A DNA stretch of 8,910 nucleotides, from assembly GCA_020720965.1 (NCBI GenBank), contig DYNS01000105.1:1-8910 (forward strand). The letters are read 5' to 3'. Under the pieces are notes generated by a model. That model ran no database searches and had not been told where the DNA came from. It saw only the letters and a list, made by a program, of their open reading frames with translations. The position numbers and the translations under genes were made by a program. Below are positions 1-5,867 of this stretch, piece by piece. The DNA comes from Anaerolinea sp. Its GTDB lineage: Bacteria; Chloroflexota; Anaerolineae; Anaerolineales; Villigracilaceae. The first letter of the stretch is position 1; each line of letters starts with the position of its first letter.

Positions 1-408
1 AGCATCATCCCCACCACAACCGGCGCCGCCAAAGCCGTCTCCCTCGTCATCCCCGACCTGAAAGGCAAGTTCGATGGTTACGCCTTGCGCGTGCCGACCA
101 GCACCGTTTCGGTGGTGGACTTTACCGCCGAAGTGGAAGTAGAAACCACAACCGAAGAACTGCGCCAGATGTTCCGCGATGCCGCCAAAGAAGCCCGCTT
201 TAAGGGCGTTATGCAGGCAGTGGACGAACCCCTCGTCAGCATTGATTACAAGGGCGACCCGCATTCTTCCTCGGTCGATTTGCAGTTCACCAGCGTTTTG
301 GGCAAGGAAAAAAGCAGCTTCATCAAAGTCGTTACCTGGTATGACAACGAATGGGGCTATTCCTGCCGCACCGCCGACCTCGCCGCACTGATGGCGAAAA
401 GTCTTTAG
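1..408 (+). CDS. gap: Glyceraldehyde-3-phosphate dehydrogenase, C-terminal 135 residues (5' end outside window)
   Basis: The gene is open at the window's left edge and ends at TAG 406-408. GAPDH converts glyceraldehyde 3-phosphate, phosphate and NAD(P)+ to 1,3-bisphosphoglycerate in the cytosol. The visible part begins in the family segment IIPTTTGAAKAV (substrate/phosphate-binding region after the active-site cysteine). It continues through DGYALRVPTSTVSVVD, which holds the conserved arginine of RVPT, and ends with the C-terminal signature TWYDNEWGYSCR, whose Asn contacts the nicotinamide. The catalytic Cys and the NAD-binding Rossmann half lie upstream and cannot be checked. About 135 of the usual 330-340 residues are present. 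The next gene is pgk, 64 bp downstream, so this is the usual gap-pgk pair. A TTG at 85 could be misread as a start, but the frame is open and homologous upstream of it. Coenzyme preference cannot be judged here. Confidence 0.96.
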   Translation, partial: SIIPTTTGAAKAVSLVIPDLKGKFDGYALRVPTSTVSVVDFTAEVEVETTTEELRQMFRDAAKEARFKGVMQAVDEPLVSIDYKGDPHSSSVDLQFTSVLGKEKSSFIKVVTWYDNEWGYSCRTADLAALMAKSL

Positions 409-413
409 TACCG

Positions 414-453
414 ATATTGGATATTCGTTACTCGAATAACGAATATCCAATAT
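414..453 (+). repeat. 17-bp perfect inverted repeat between gap and pgk (loop word CTCGAA)
   Basis: The left arm is 414-430 (ATATTGGATATTCGTTA), the loop is CTCGAA at 431-436, and the right arm is 437-453. The arms are exact reverse complements. The hairpin starts 5 bases after the gap stop codon. No T-run follows, so it is not a classical rho-independent terminator; it could be an mRNA-stabilising or processing hairpin, or an intergenic repeat element. The central word TACTCGAATA (429-438) recurs in the spacer before tpiA. The arms are built of AT-rich words unlike the surrounding coding DNA. Confidence 0.9.
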
Positions 454-462
454 TCAATAAAA

Positions 463-474
463 AATATCCAATAT
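463..474 (+). promoter_or_regulatory. Third copy of the hairpin arm word, overlapping the pgk start codon
   Basis: AATATCCAATAT at 463-474 is an exact direct repeat of 442-453 in the right arm of the preceding hairpin. It is therefore also an exact complement of 414-425 in the left arm. It covers the normal Shine-Dalgarno zone and the first two bases of the pgk ATG. No GGAG-like site is visible in front of pgk. The left arm could pair with either copy, which would bury or free the start codon. This is a structural possibility only. Confidence 0.5.
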
Positions 475-1645
475 GAACAAAAAAACTGTAAGAGACATAG
501 ACCTTAAGGGTAAGCGCGTCTTTATGCGGGTGGACTTTAACGTGCCGATGGCGGACGGAAAAGTGACCGATGACAAACGCATTAAAGCCGCTCTGCCGAC
601 CATCCAATACGTGCTGGAGCAGGGCGCGGCACTGATGCTTGCCAGCCACCTGGGACGACCCAAAGGCGGACCCAACCCGGAATTCAGCCTGAAAGCCGCC
701 TCCGAAGCCCTCGCCGCCCTGTTGGGCAAACCTGTCCAAATGGCGCCGGATTGCGTGGGCGCAGAAGTGGAAAAGATGGCACAAGCCCTACAACCCGGCG
801 ATGTGTTGATGCTGGAGAACACCCGCTTCCACGCCGGGGAGGAGAAAAACGACCTGGAACTGGCAAAACAAATGGCGGCGTTGGCAGATGTATACGTCAA
901 TGATGCTTTTGGCTCGGCGCACCGCGCCCACTCCTCCACCGAGGGGATTGCCCGTTTTCTTCCCGCAGTGGCAGGCTTCCTCATGGAGCAGGAACTGGAA
1001 TACCTGGGGCGGGCAGTTGCCACCCCGGAACATCCCTATGTTGCTATTTTGGGTGGCGCAAAAATTAGTGATAAGATTCTGGTCGTGGAAACCCTGCTCT
1101 CCAAGTGCGACAGGCTCATCATCGGCGGCGGCATGGCGAACACCTTCCTTGCCGCGCAAGGGCTGAACATGCAAGACAGCCTGGTGGAAGAAACCTCGCT
1201 CGAAACCGCCCGCACCCTGCTCGCCAACGCCGGGGATAAACTCGTCTTGCCGGTAGATGCCGTCGTCGCCGACAAATTTGACCCCGAAGCCCAAACCCAG
1301 GTGGTGGAAGTGTCCGCCATCCCCGCCGGGTGGCGCATGTTGGACGTTGGACCCCGGACGATTGAAAAATATCAGCAAGTCCTTTCGGATGCCAAATTGG
1401 TGGTCTGGAATGGACCGGTAGGCGTGTTTGAGATGCCCAAATTTGCCGAGGGTACTTTCTCCCTGGCGCGGATGCTGGCAGAAAGCAACGCCACCACCGT
1501 CATCGGCGGCGGCGATAGCGCCAGCGCCGTGAAGAAAGCCGGAGTCGCCAAAAAGATGACTCACGTCTCCACCGGCGGCGGCGCCAGCCTGGAATTTTTG
1601 GAAGGCAAAGAACTCCCCGGCGTAGCCGCGCTGAACGATAAGTAA
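473..1645 (+). CDS. pgk: Phosphoglycerate kinase
   Basis: This cytosolic enzyme transfers phosphate from 1,3-bisphosphoglycerate to ADP, the first ATP-yielding step of glycolysis. The protein has 390 residues, normal for a bacterial PGK. The N-terminal domain has MRVDFNVP (18-25), SHLGRPKG, LENTRFHAGEEKND and NDAFGSAHRAHSS, the 3-phosphoglycerate-binding side. The C-terminal nucleotide domain has GGAKISDK (194-201), VVWNGPVGVFE, GGGDSA (345-350) and the closing STGGGASLEFLEG from residue 366. All hallmark segments are present and in order. The ATG at 473 gives the expected N-terminus (MNKKTVRDIDLKGKRV). It is unusual in having no recognisable Shine-Dalgarno sequence: the upstream bases are an AT-rich repeat copy. 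The gene follows gap and ends at a strong terminator, so gap-pgk is probably one transcript. Confidence 0.98.
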   Translation: MNKKTVRDIDLKGKRVFMRVDFNVPMADGKVTDDKRIKAALPTIQYVLEQGAALMLASHLGRPKGGPNPEFSLKAASEALAALLGKPVQMAPDCVGAEVEKMAQALQPGDVLMLENTRFHAGEEKNDLELAKQMAALADVYVNDAFGSAHRAHSSTEGIARFLPAVAGFLMEQELEYLGRAVATPEHPYVAILGGAKISDKILVVETLLSKCDRLIIGGGMANTFLAAQGLNMQDSLVEETSLETARTLLANAGDKLVLPVDAVVADKFDPEAQTQVVEVSAIPAGWRMLDVGPRTIEKYQQVLSDAKLVVWNGPVGVFEMPKFAEGTFSLARMLAESNATTVIGGGDSASAVKKAGVAKKMTHVSTGGGASLEFLEGKELPGVAALNDK

Positions 1646-1662
1646 GAACGCAAGTCGGTTTT

Positions 1663-1697
1663 AAGGGCTGCCCGCCTGGTCTGGGGCAGCCTTTTTT
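1663..1697 (+). terminator. Rho-independent terminator after pgk
   Basis: The stem GGCTGCCC (1666-1673) pairs exactly with GGGCAGCC (1684-1691) across a 10-base loop, and six T (1692-1697) follow at once. Outer AA/G bases can pair with part of the T-run. It lies 18 bases after the pgk stop and separates the gap-pgk transcript from the kinase gene. Confidence 0.93.
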
Positions 1698-1738
1698 AAT
1701 CCCCGGCATTTTTTCAGCAAACTCACAGCCATTTACGC

Positions 1739-1744
1739 TATAAT
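1739..1744 (+). promoter_or_regulatory. Candidate -10 box of the kinase gene promoter
   Basis: A perfect TATAAT lies 28 bases before the kinase ATG and just downstream of the pgk terminator, where a new promoter is expected. No good -35 hexamer is seen at 16-18 bp spacing (AGCAAA sits there), nor an extended TG. The promoter would be weak or activator-dependent if real. Confidence 0.5.
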
Positions 1745-1771
1745 CAGCCAAAATTCACCTGGAGAAAGCCC

Positions 1772-3574
1772 ATGCCGTTTGCTGCTGGCAGTACCGTAGG
1801 ACCGTATCGCATTTTGGAACAGTTGGGACAGGGCGGAATGGCGACCGTTTATAAGGCTTACCACGCCTCGTTAGACCGTTATGTTGCCGTGAAAGTTTTG
1901 CACCAGGCATTTTTGGAAGACCCCAACTTTCTCGCTCGTTTTCAACGGGAAGCGAGGGTGGTTGCCCGCCTGGAGCACCCCAACATCGTCCCCATTTACG
2001 ACTACGCCGAGCAGGACGGTCAGCCTTACCTGGTGATGAAATACATCGAAGGCGAAACCCTCAAAGCCCGCTTGCAGCGCGAGCGTCTTAGCCCCTCCGA
2101 ACTGGAGCGGATTGTGGAAAATGTGGGGGCAGGGCTGGCATACGCGCATAAACAGGGCGTTTTGCACCGCGACATTAAACCCAGCAACGTCATCCTTTCC
2201 ACCGAGGGCGGTATTTACCTGGCAGATTTTGGCTTGGCACGCATCGCCCAGGCGGGCGAATCTACCCTCACCAGCGACATGGTTTTGGGAACCCCGCAGT
2301 ACATCTCGCCGGAGCAGGCATTAGGCAAAAAAGACCTGGACGAAGGCACCGACATCTATTCTTTTGGGGTGATGCTTTACGAAATGACCGCCGGGCGGGT
2401 TCCCTTCAGTTCCGATACGCCCTTCTCGGTGATTCATGACCACATCTACACCCCTCTACCCCTGCCCAGCCAGGTGAACCCCTCCATAGCCCCCAGCCTG
2501 GAGCGAATCCTGCTCAAAGCCCTTGCCAAAGACCGCGCCGACCGGTTTGCCGATATTCCCGCTCTGGTGCAAGCCTTTAAGGAAACCTGGGAACCGAATG
2601 CCCCCACCGAAGCCACCCGCCCCGCCCCTGAAGCGCCTACCCCAACCTGGGAATCGACGCCCCAGGCGCGAACTGCCACCCTGCCAATTGCGCCTCCGCC
2701 GGCAACTCCCTCCCGCTGGAAGAAGTTCGCTCCCTGGGCAGTAGCGGGGTTGATGTTGGGACTGTTACTCTGTGCCGGGTTGGGCTTTTTCGCTCTTCGT
2801 CAGGCGCAGAAAACCCAACAGGAAAACGCCATCCAGACCCAGGTCGCGGCGACTGTGGCAGCAGGGCAACCCTCCTTCCCGCATCCCTCCGACCCCAACC
2901 CGCCGGAAGACCCTGGCAGCCTTCAACAACCTCAGCCCGGCGCAGGCATGGAAATCCCCGACATCACCCTGGAAGAAGCCCGCCGCAACGTGGATGCCCG
3001 CCCGGACGACCCCAAAGCCCACCTTGTGTATGGCTACGTTTTGTTGGAAGAGGGACAGGAGGACACTGCCTACGAACAGCTCACCATCGCCGCCGAGCAA
3101 GCCCGGCAGCAGCCGGTAATGCTGGTTTCCATGGGGCTGGCAATGGATAGGCGCGAAGAATTTTTGGCGGCGCTCATCCTGTATAGCCGACTGGAAAGAA
3201 TGGAGGCTGGTTTGCCCCTCGCCATGGACCGCCTGCGCGAGACAACCTACTACGCCTACGAAGAAGAAAACGCGCCTCAATATGTTCCGTTCAGCCTTCT
3301 CAGCGGCGTAGACCGCATCTCTGGCATGATGGCGGACGCGGTTCATTCCATGAACTACGACACCAAAAGCGCCGAGCAGATTCAGTCCATCATAGACGAC
3401 ATTCGCCGCGAAAAACCGGAAGTAGCGGAAGCCGAACTGCTTCAGGCAGAGTTATTTCTCTTTATGGAGGATAAAGACTCCGCCCGCGCAACCCTGCAAA
3501 AGCTGGTTGCCCGCACCCAAATGCCAGAGTGGATTATGCTCAACGCCAGAGAAATGCTGGAAAGCATCCCGTGA
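1772..3574 (+). CDS. Membrane-anchored Hanks-type serine/threonine protein kinase with C-terminal TPR-like domain
   Basis: The 600-residue protein starts with a PknB-like kinase domain (about 12-275). It has the glycine loop GQGGMATVYKA (19-29), ATP-binding Lys41 in VAVK, helix-C Glu60, HRDIKPSN (132-139, catalytic Asp134 and Asn139), DFG (152-154), an activation loop with Ser/Thr 164-168, and GTPQYISPE (173-181). All catalytic residues are present, so it should be active. A Pro/Thr-rich linker (about 277-316) leads to one hydrophobic segment (320-342), then a low-complexity Pro stretch and a helical region (about 400-600). Its first part reads like tetratricopeptide repeats (DARPDDPKAHLVYGYVLLEE). 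The kinase should lie in the cytoplasm and the TPR-like part outside, as in receptor-type bacterial kinases. There are no PASTA repeats. GGAG at 1761-1764 supports the ATG. The gene lies between pgk and tpiA. Substrate and ligand are unknown. Confidence 0.93.
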   Translation: MPFAAGSTVGPYRILEQLGQGGMATVYKAYHASLDRYVAVKVLHQAFLEDPNFLARFQREARVVARLEHPNIVPIYDYAEQDGQPYLVMKYIEGETLKARLQRERLSPSELERIVENVGAGLAYAHKQGVLHRDIKPSNVILSTEGGIYLADFGLARIAQAGESTLTSDMVLGTPQYISPEQALGKKDLDEGTDIYSFGVMLYEMTAGRVPFSSDTPFSVIHDHIYTPLPLPSQVNPSIAPSLERILLKALAKDRADRFADIPALVQAFKETWEPNAPTEATRPAPEAPTPTWESTPQARTATLPIAPPPATPSRWKKFAPWAVAGLMLGLLLCAGLGFFALRQAQKTQQENAIQTQVAATVAAGQPSFPHPSDPNPPEDPGSLQQPQPGAGMEIPDITLEEARRNVDARPDDPKAHLVYGYVLLEEGQEDTAYEQLTIAAEQARQQPVMLVSMGLAMDRREEFLAALILYSRLERMEAGLPLAMDRLRETTYYAYEEENAPQYVPFSLLSGVDRISGMMADAVHSMNYDTKSAEQIQSIIDDIRREKPEVAEAELLQAELFLFMEDKDSARATLQKLVARTQMPEWIMLNAREMLESIP

Positions 3575-3610
3575 GAGAGTAGGAAGTAGATACTCGAATA
3601 CCTGCTCTCT
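3574..3610 (+). repeat. Intergenic hairpin before tpiA sharing the word TACTCGAATA with the gap-pgk hairpin
   Basis: AGAGAGTAGG (3574-3583) pairs with CCTGCTCTCT (3601-3610), giving 10 bp including one G-T pair, around a 17-base loop. The loop ends in TACTCGAATA (3591-3600), identical to 429-438. The stem starts on the last base of the kinase stop codon. CT-rich words related to the right arm continue downstream (GCTCTTTATTCTC). There is no T-tract terminator. The position matches the first hairpin: directly after a stop codon and before a glycolytic gene. Confidence 0.7.
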
Positions 3611-3646
3611 GCTCTTTATTCTCAATCTCCCCCCAAAGGTCAAAAA

Positions 3647-4405
3647 ATGCGAACTCCCCTTGTAGCCGGAAACTGGAAAATGAATAAAACCGTCGCCGAA
3701 ACCCGCGAACTGCTTGCGGCGATGGTTCCCGCCCTGAAGGATATTGCGGGCGTGGAAAAAGTGATTTGCCCGCCCTTTATCTCCCTGCTTGCCGCCTCCA
3801 ACCTGCTGACGGGCGCGGAGGTTGGTTTGGGCGCTCAGAACATGCACTGGGAAGAAAAAGGTGCCTACACTGGCGAAACCGCCCCCGGGATGGTGAAAGA
3901 ACTGTGCCAATACGTCATCCTGGGACATTCGGAACGGCGCAGCTACTTTGGCGAAACCGATGAAACGGTGAACAAAAAGACCCTCGCCGCCCAAAAATAT
4001 GGCATTACCCCCATTGTTTGCGTGGGCGAAACCCTGACGCAATACGAAGCCGGAGAAACTGCCCAGGTTGTGCGTAGCCAAACCCTGGCCGCCCTGCAAG
4101 GCTTGGATGCCGCCTTTGCCTCCCAGGTCGTGATAGCCTACGAGCCGGTTTGGGCAATTGGAACCGGACGCGCCTCCTCCGCCGAAAATGCCGAGCAAGT
4201 TCACCGGGATGTCATCCGCGCCGCCCTGCAAGACCTGTTCGGCGCAGAAACCGCCCAAGCCATCCGCATTTTGTATGGCGGCTCGGTCACAGCTGCCAAT
4301 GCCGCCGAGTTCTTTACCCAACCGGATATAGACGGGGCATTGGTTGGCGGCGCAAGCCTGAAAACCCAAGATTTTGTGGCAATTGCCTCTGCCGCAAAGA
4401 AATAA
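3647..4405 (+). CDS. tpiA: Triosephosphate isomerase
   Basis: This cytosolic TIM-barrel enzyme interconverts dihydroxyacetone phosphate and glyceraldehyde 3-phosphate. The protein has 252 residues, the normal length. Active-site residues are all seen: Asn9 and Lys11 in AGNWKMN, His94 in GHSERR, and Glu166 in YEPVWAIGTGR. Phosphate-binding segments follow near the C-terminus (ILYGGSV and GALVGGASL). The flexible loop reads GTGRAS where GTGK is commoner; Arg at this place also occurs in the family. AAGGT at 3636-3640 serves as ribosome binding site, 6 bases before the ATG. The gene lies 72 bp after the kinase gene with no terminator between them, so the two may be co-transcribed. With gap and pgk this completes a three-gene glycolytic cluster split by the kinase. 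Confidence 0.98.
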   Translation: MRTPLVAGNWKMNKTVAETRELLAAMVPALKDIAGVEKVICPPFISLLAASNLLTGAEVGLGAQNMHWEEKGAYTGETAPGMVKELCQYVILGHSERRSYFGETDETVNKKTLAAQKYGITPIVCVGETLTQYEAGETAQVVRSQTLAALQGLDAAFASQVVIAYEPVWAIGTGRASSAENAEQVHRDVIRAALQDLFGAETAQAIRILYGGSVTAANAAEFFTQPDIDGALVGGASLKTQDFVAIASAAKK

Positions 4406-4416
4406 TTCCCTTTGCA

Positions 4417-4444
4417 ACACGCGCCTGCCCCGGCAGGCGCGTGT
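4417..4444 (+). terminator. Strong GC hairpin after tpiA, without a T-run
   Basis: ACACGCGCCTGCC (4417-4429) and GGCAGGCGCGTGT (4432-4444) are exact complements; 12 bp with a 4-base loop can form. It begins 11 bases after the tpiA stop. The following bases are ATTTAA, not a proper T-tract, so termination would be partial at best. The stem ends 10 bases before the ATG of the next gene and could instead affect that gene's translation or protect the tpiA message. Confidence 0.55.
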
Positions 4445-4454
4445 ATTTAAGCCC

Positions 4455-5213
4455 ATGCTCAACACTTTTGATGGCTTCTTCTGGGTTTCCCTCGCCCTGG
4501 TCGCTCTCCTGTTCCTGCAACGCTTTCTGCATCGGGAGATTCAGACTATTTTTCTCATTGTCACCCGCAACCCCGCCATCACAACCGCCGTTTTCTCGCT
4601 CATCTTTTTGCCAGGGGTTTTCCTGCACGAATTAAGTCACCTTCTCATGGCAAAACTGCTGGGCATTCGCACCGGCAGATTCTCGCTCATTCCCCAGGTC
4701 ACGCCGCAAGGAAAGTTGCAACTCGGCTATGTGGAGGCAGCGCGAACCGACATTGTGCGCGACTCGCTTGTCGGATTTGCGCCCTTGCTGGCGGGCATGG
4801 TCTTCATCGCCTTTGTGGCAGTGGAACGCCTGCACCTCGTCATTCTGTGGGACACCCTCCGCAACGGACAATGGGCGCTCTTCCTGCTGGGCATTCGCAC
4901 CCTGCCCACCGTGCCAGATTTTTGGCTCTGGTTCTACCTTACCTTTGCCGTTTCCAGCACCATGCTCCCCTCAGAATCTGACCGACACGCCTGGGCGCCG
5001 CTGGGAATTGCTGCCGCTTTGCTTTTTCTGCTCGTCTTGCTTGCCGGGGCAGGACCCTGGATGTTGGAGCGCCTCGCGCCTCCGTTTAACCAGTTTTTAC
5101 GCGGGACGGCGCTCCTTCTGCTCGTCAGCATCCTCCTGCACGCCATTCTTAGCATCCCTTTCCTCTTTCTACACCGCGTCCTCACCCGTCTCACCGGCTT
5201 GGACGTGCAATAA
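4455..5213 (+). CDS. Polytopic membrane protein with HELSH zinc motif (M50/site-2-protease-like)
   Basis: The product is 252 residues and mostly hydrophobic, with roughly six membrane segments (about 8-24, 42-57, 105-123, 156-171, 182-202, 216-239). The second runs straight into HELSH (58-62), the HExxH pattern of intramembrane zinc proteases of the site-2-protease type; His58 and His62 would bind zinc and Glu59 would be catalytic. A later STMLPSESD stretch (168-176) may supply the third ligand, Asp176, in the way of the NxxPxxxxDG motif, but the Asn and Gly are not there. Protease activity is therefore inferred. The ATG at 4455 is the first in frame after the tpiA stop; no Shine-Dalgarno is visible and a hairpin stands just upstream. 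A TTG at 4374 would overlap tpiA and add a non-hydrophobic leader, so I reject it. The substrate is unknown. Confidence 0.8.
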   Translation: MLNTFDGFFWVSLALVALLFLQRFLHREIQTIFLIVTRNPAITTAVFSLIFLPGVFLHELSHLLMAKLLGIRTGRFSLIPQVTPQGKLQLGYVEAARTDIVRDSLVGFAPLLAGMVFIAFVAVERLHLVILWDTLRNGQWALFLLGIRTLPTVPDFWLWFYLTFAVSSTMLPSESDRHAWAPLGIAAALLFLLVLLAGAGPWMLERLAPPFNQFLRGTALLLLVSILLHAILSIPFLFLHRVLTRLTGLDVQ

Positions 5214-5254
5214 GCCGGGCGGATATTTTAAGGTTAAATCACCCATCAGTCCCC

Positions 5255-5283
5255 TTGTAGTGCAAATTTAAGTATGCTAGAAT
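5255..5283 (+). promoter_or_regulatory. Sigma70-type promoter of nrdR (and probably nrdJ)
   Basis: TTGTAG (5255-5260) and TAGAAT (5278-5283) are separated by exactly 17 bases, and TGC just before the -10 box makes an extended -10. Transcription should begin near 5290, leaving about 80 bases of leader before nrdR. This is the best promoter match seen in the window. Confidence 0.68.
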
Positions 5284-5294
5284 TCGGTCTGTTT

Positions 5295-5340
5295 CCCCAT
5301 AGATAGGGGGTTTTAGGAATTCCCGTCTATATATGGCGGG
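5295..5340 (+). promoter_or_regulatory. Two small palindromes in the nrdR leader; candidate NrdR operator
   Basis: CCCCATAGATAGGGG (5295-5309) has 4-bp arms, and CCCGTCTATATATGGCGGG (5322-5340) has 6-bp arms with one G-T pair. Their centres are 29 bp apart. The second contains CTATATATGG, which resembles the core of the known NrdR box (acaCWATATaTWGtgt), but its flanks fit poorly. NrdR boxes usually come in pairs about three helical turns apart near ribonucleotide reductase promoters, so place and spacing fit roughly. The first palindrome does not match the box in phase. An RNA role is also possible. Confidence 0.4.
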
Positions 5341-5369
5341 TACAAATGTTCTATTTACAAGGAGAACCC

Positions 5370-5819
5370 ATGCGCTGCCCCTACTGCCAAAATGAAGAAT
5401 CCAGAGTTGTGGATACCAATCACGACCTGCATGGCGGCATTCGCCGCCGCCGCGAATGCTTGGCTTGCAAACAACGCTTCAGCTCTTACGAGCGCCCGGT
5501 TCTTTCCACCCCTCTCCTCGTCAAACAGGGCGGGACGAGAGAAGAGTTCGACCGCGAAAAACTGGCGAGGGGCATCCGCATTTCCTGCGCCAAAAGACCC
5601 GTCTCCGCCGCTGATATTGAACGCTTAGTGGAGCATGTGGAATCGGAACTGCAAAAAATGGGGAAATCCGAAGTTTCCTCCCGTGTGGTGGGTGATATGG
5701 TGATTAACGGCTTGAAAGACCTCGACCATATTGCGTATATCCGTTATGCCATTGTGTACCTGCGCCTGGATGACCTGCACGCTCTCAGGGGAGAGATTGA
5801 TAGATTGCTCGATTCGTAA
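5370..5819 (+). CDS. nrdR: Transcriptional repressor NrdR
   Basis: NrdR is a zinc-finger, ATP-cone protein that represses ribonucleotide reductase genes when dATP is high. The product has 149 residues, as usual. The N-terminal zinc ribbon has Cys3-Pro-Tyr-Cys6 and Cys30-Leu-Ala-Cys33 around GGIRRRREC, the DNA-binding basic stretch. The rest (about 46-136) is an ATP-cone domain: LVKQGGTREEFDREKLARGI, CAKRPVS, then SSRVVGDMVINGLKDLDHIAYIRYAIVY in two parts. The start is ATG 5370: GGAG at 5361-5364 stands 5 bases before it, and the family begins MxCPxC. The earlier in-frame ATG at 5346 lies upstream of that ribosome binding site. The next gene encodes ribonucleotide reductase, 48 bp downstream with no terminator, so NrdR probably controls its own operon. 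Confidence 0.97.
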   Translation: MRCPYCQNEESRVVDTNHDLHGGIRRRRECLACKQRFSSYERPVLSTPLLVKQGGTREEFDREKLARGIRISCAKRPVSAADIERLVEHVESELQKMGKSEVSSRVVGDMVINGLKDLDHIAYIRYAIVYLRLDDLHALRGEIDRLLDS

Positions 5820-5824
5820 AAACC

Positions 5825-5836
5825 CGCCGCGAGGCG
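5825..5836 (+). other. Small GNRA-capped hairpin between nrdR and nrdJ
   Basis: CGCC (5825-5828) and GGCG (5833-5836) close a GCGA tetraloop of the stable GNRA class. There is no T-run behind it (GTTGTAAAAAATA follows), so it is not a terminator. It may be chance, or a small stabilising element between the two cistrons. Confidence 0.3.
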
Positions 5837-5867
5837 TGTTGTAAAAAATAATGACAGGAGATTGAAG

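Noticed and set aside
414..474. CRISPR-like or tandem repeat array in the gap-pgk spacer
   Set aside because: Only one inverted pair and one extra 12-base copy are present, with no regular spacers.
4374..4454. TTG start at 4374 for the membrane protein, overlapping tpiA
   Set aside because: The extra 27 residues are the out-of-frame reading of the tpiA end and of the hairpin, with no ribosome binding site; ATG 4455 begins directly before the first membrane segment.
3452..4465. Long minus-strand open frame (337 codons) opposite tpiA
   Set aside because: It lies antisense to a clear tpiA gene, is rich in Gly/Gln/Phe typical of the mirror of GC-rich codons, and shows no recognisable motif.
5346..5369. 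Upstream ATG for nrdR, adding eight residues
   Set aside because: The ribosome binding site GGAG lies after this ATG, and NrdR proteins begin at MxCPxC, which matches ATG 5370.
5214..5369. Cobalamin riboswitch before the nrdR-nrdJ pair
   Set aside because: A B12-dependent enzyme might suggest one, but the leader is only about 80 bases after the predicted start, and no B12-box-like core was seen.
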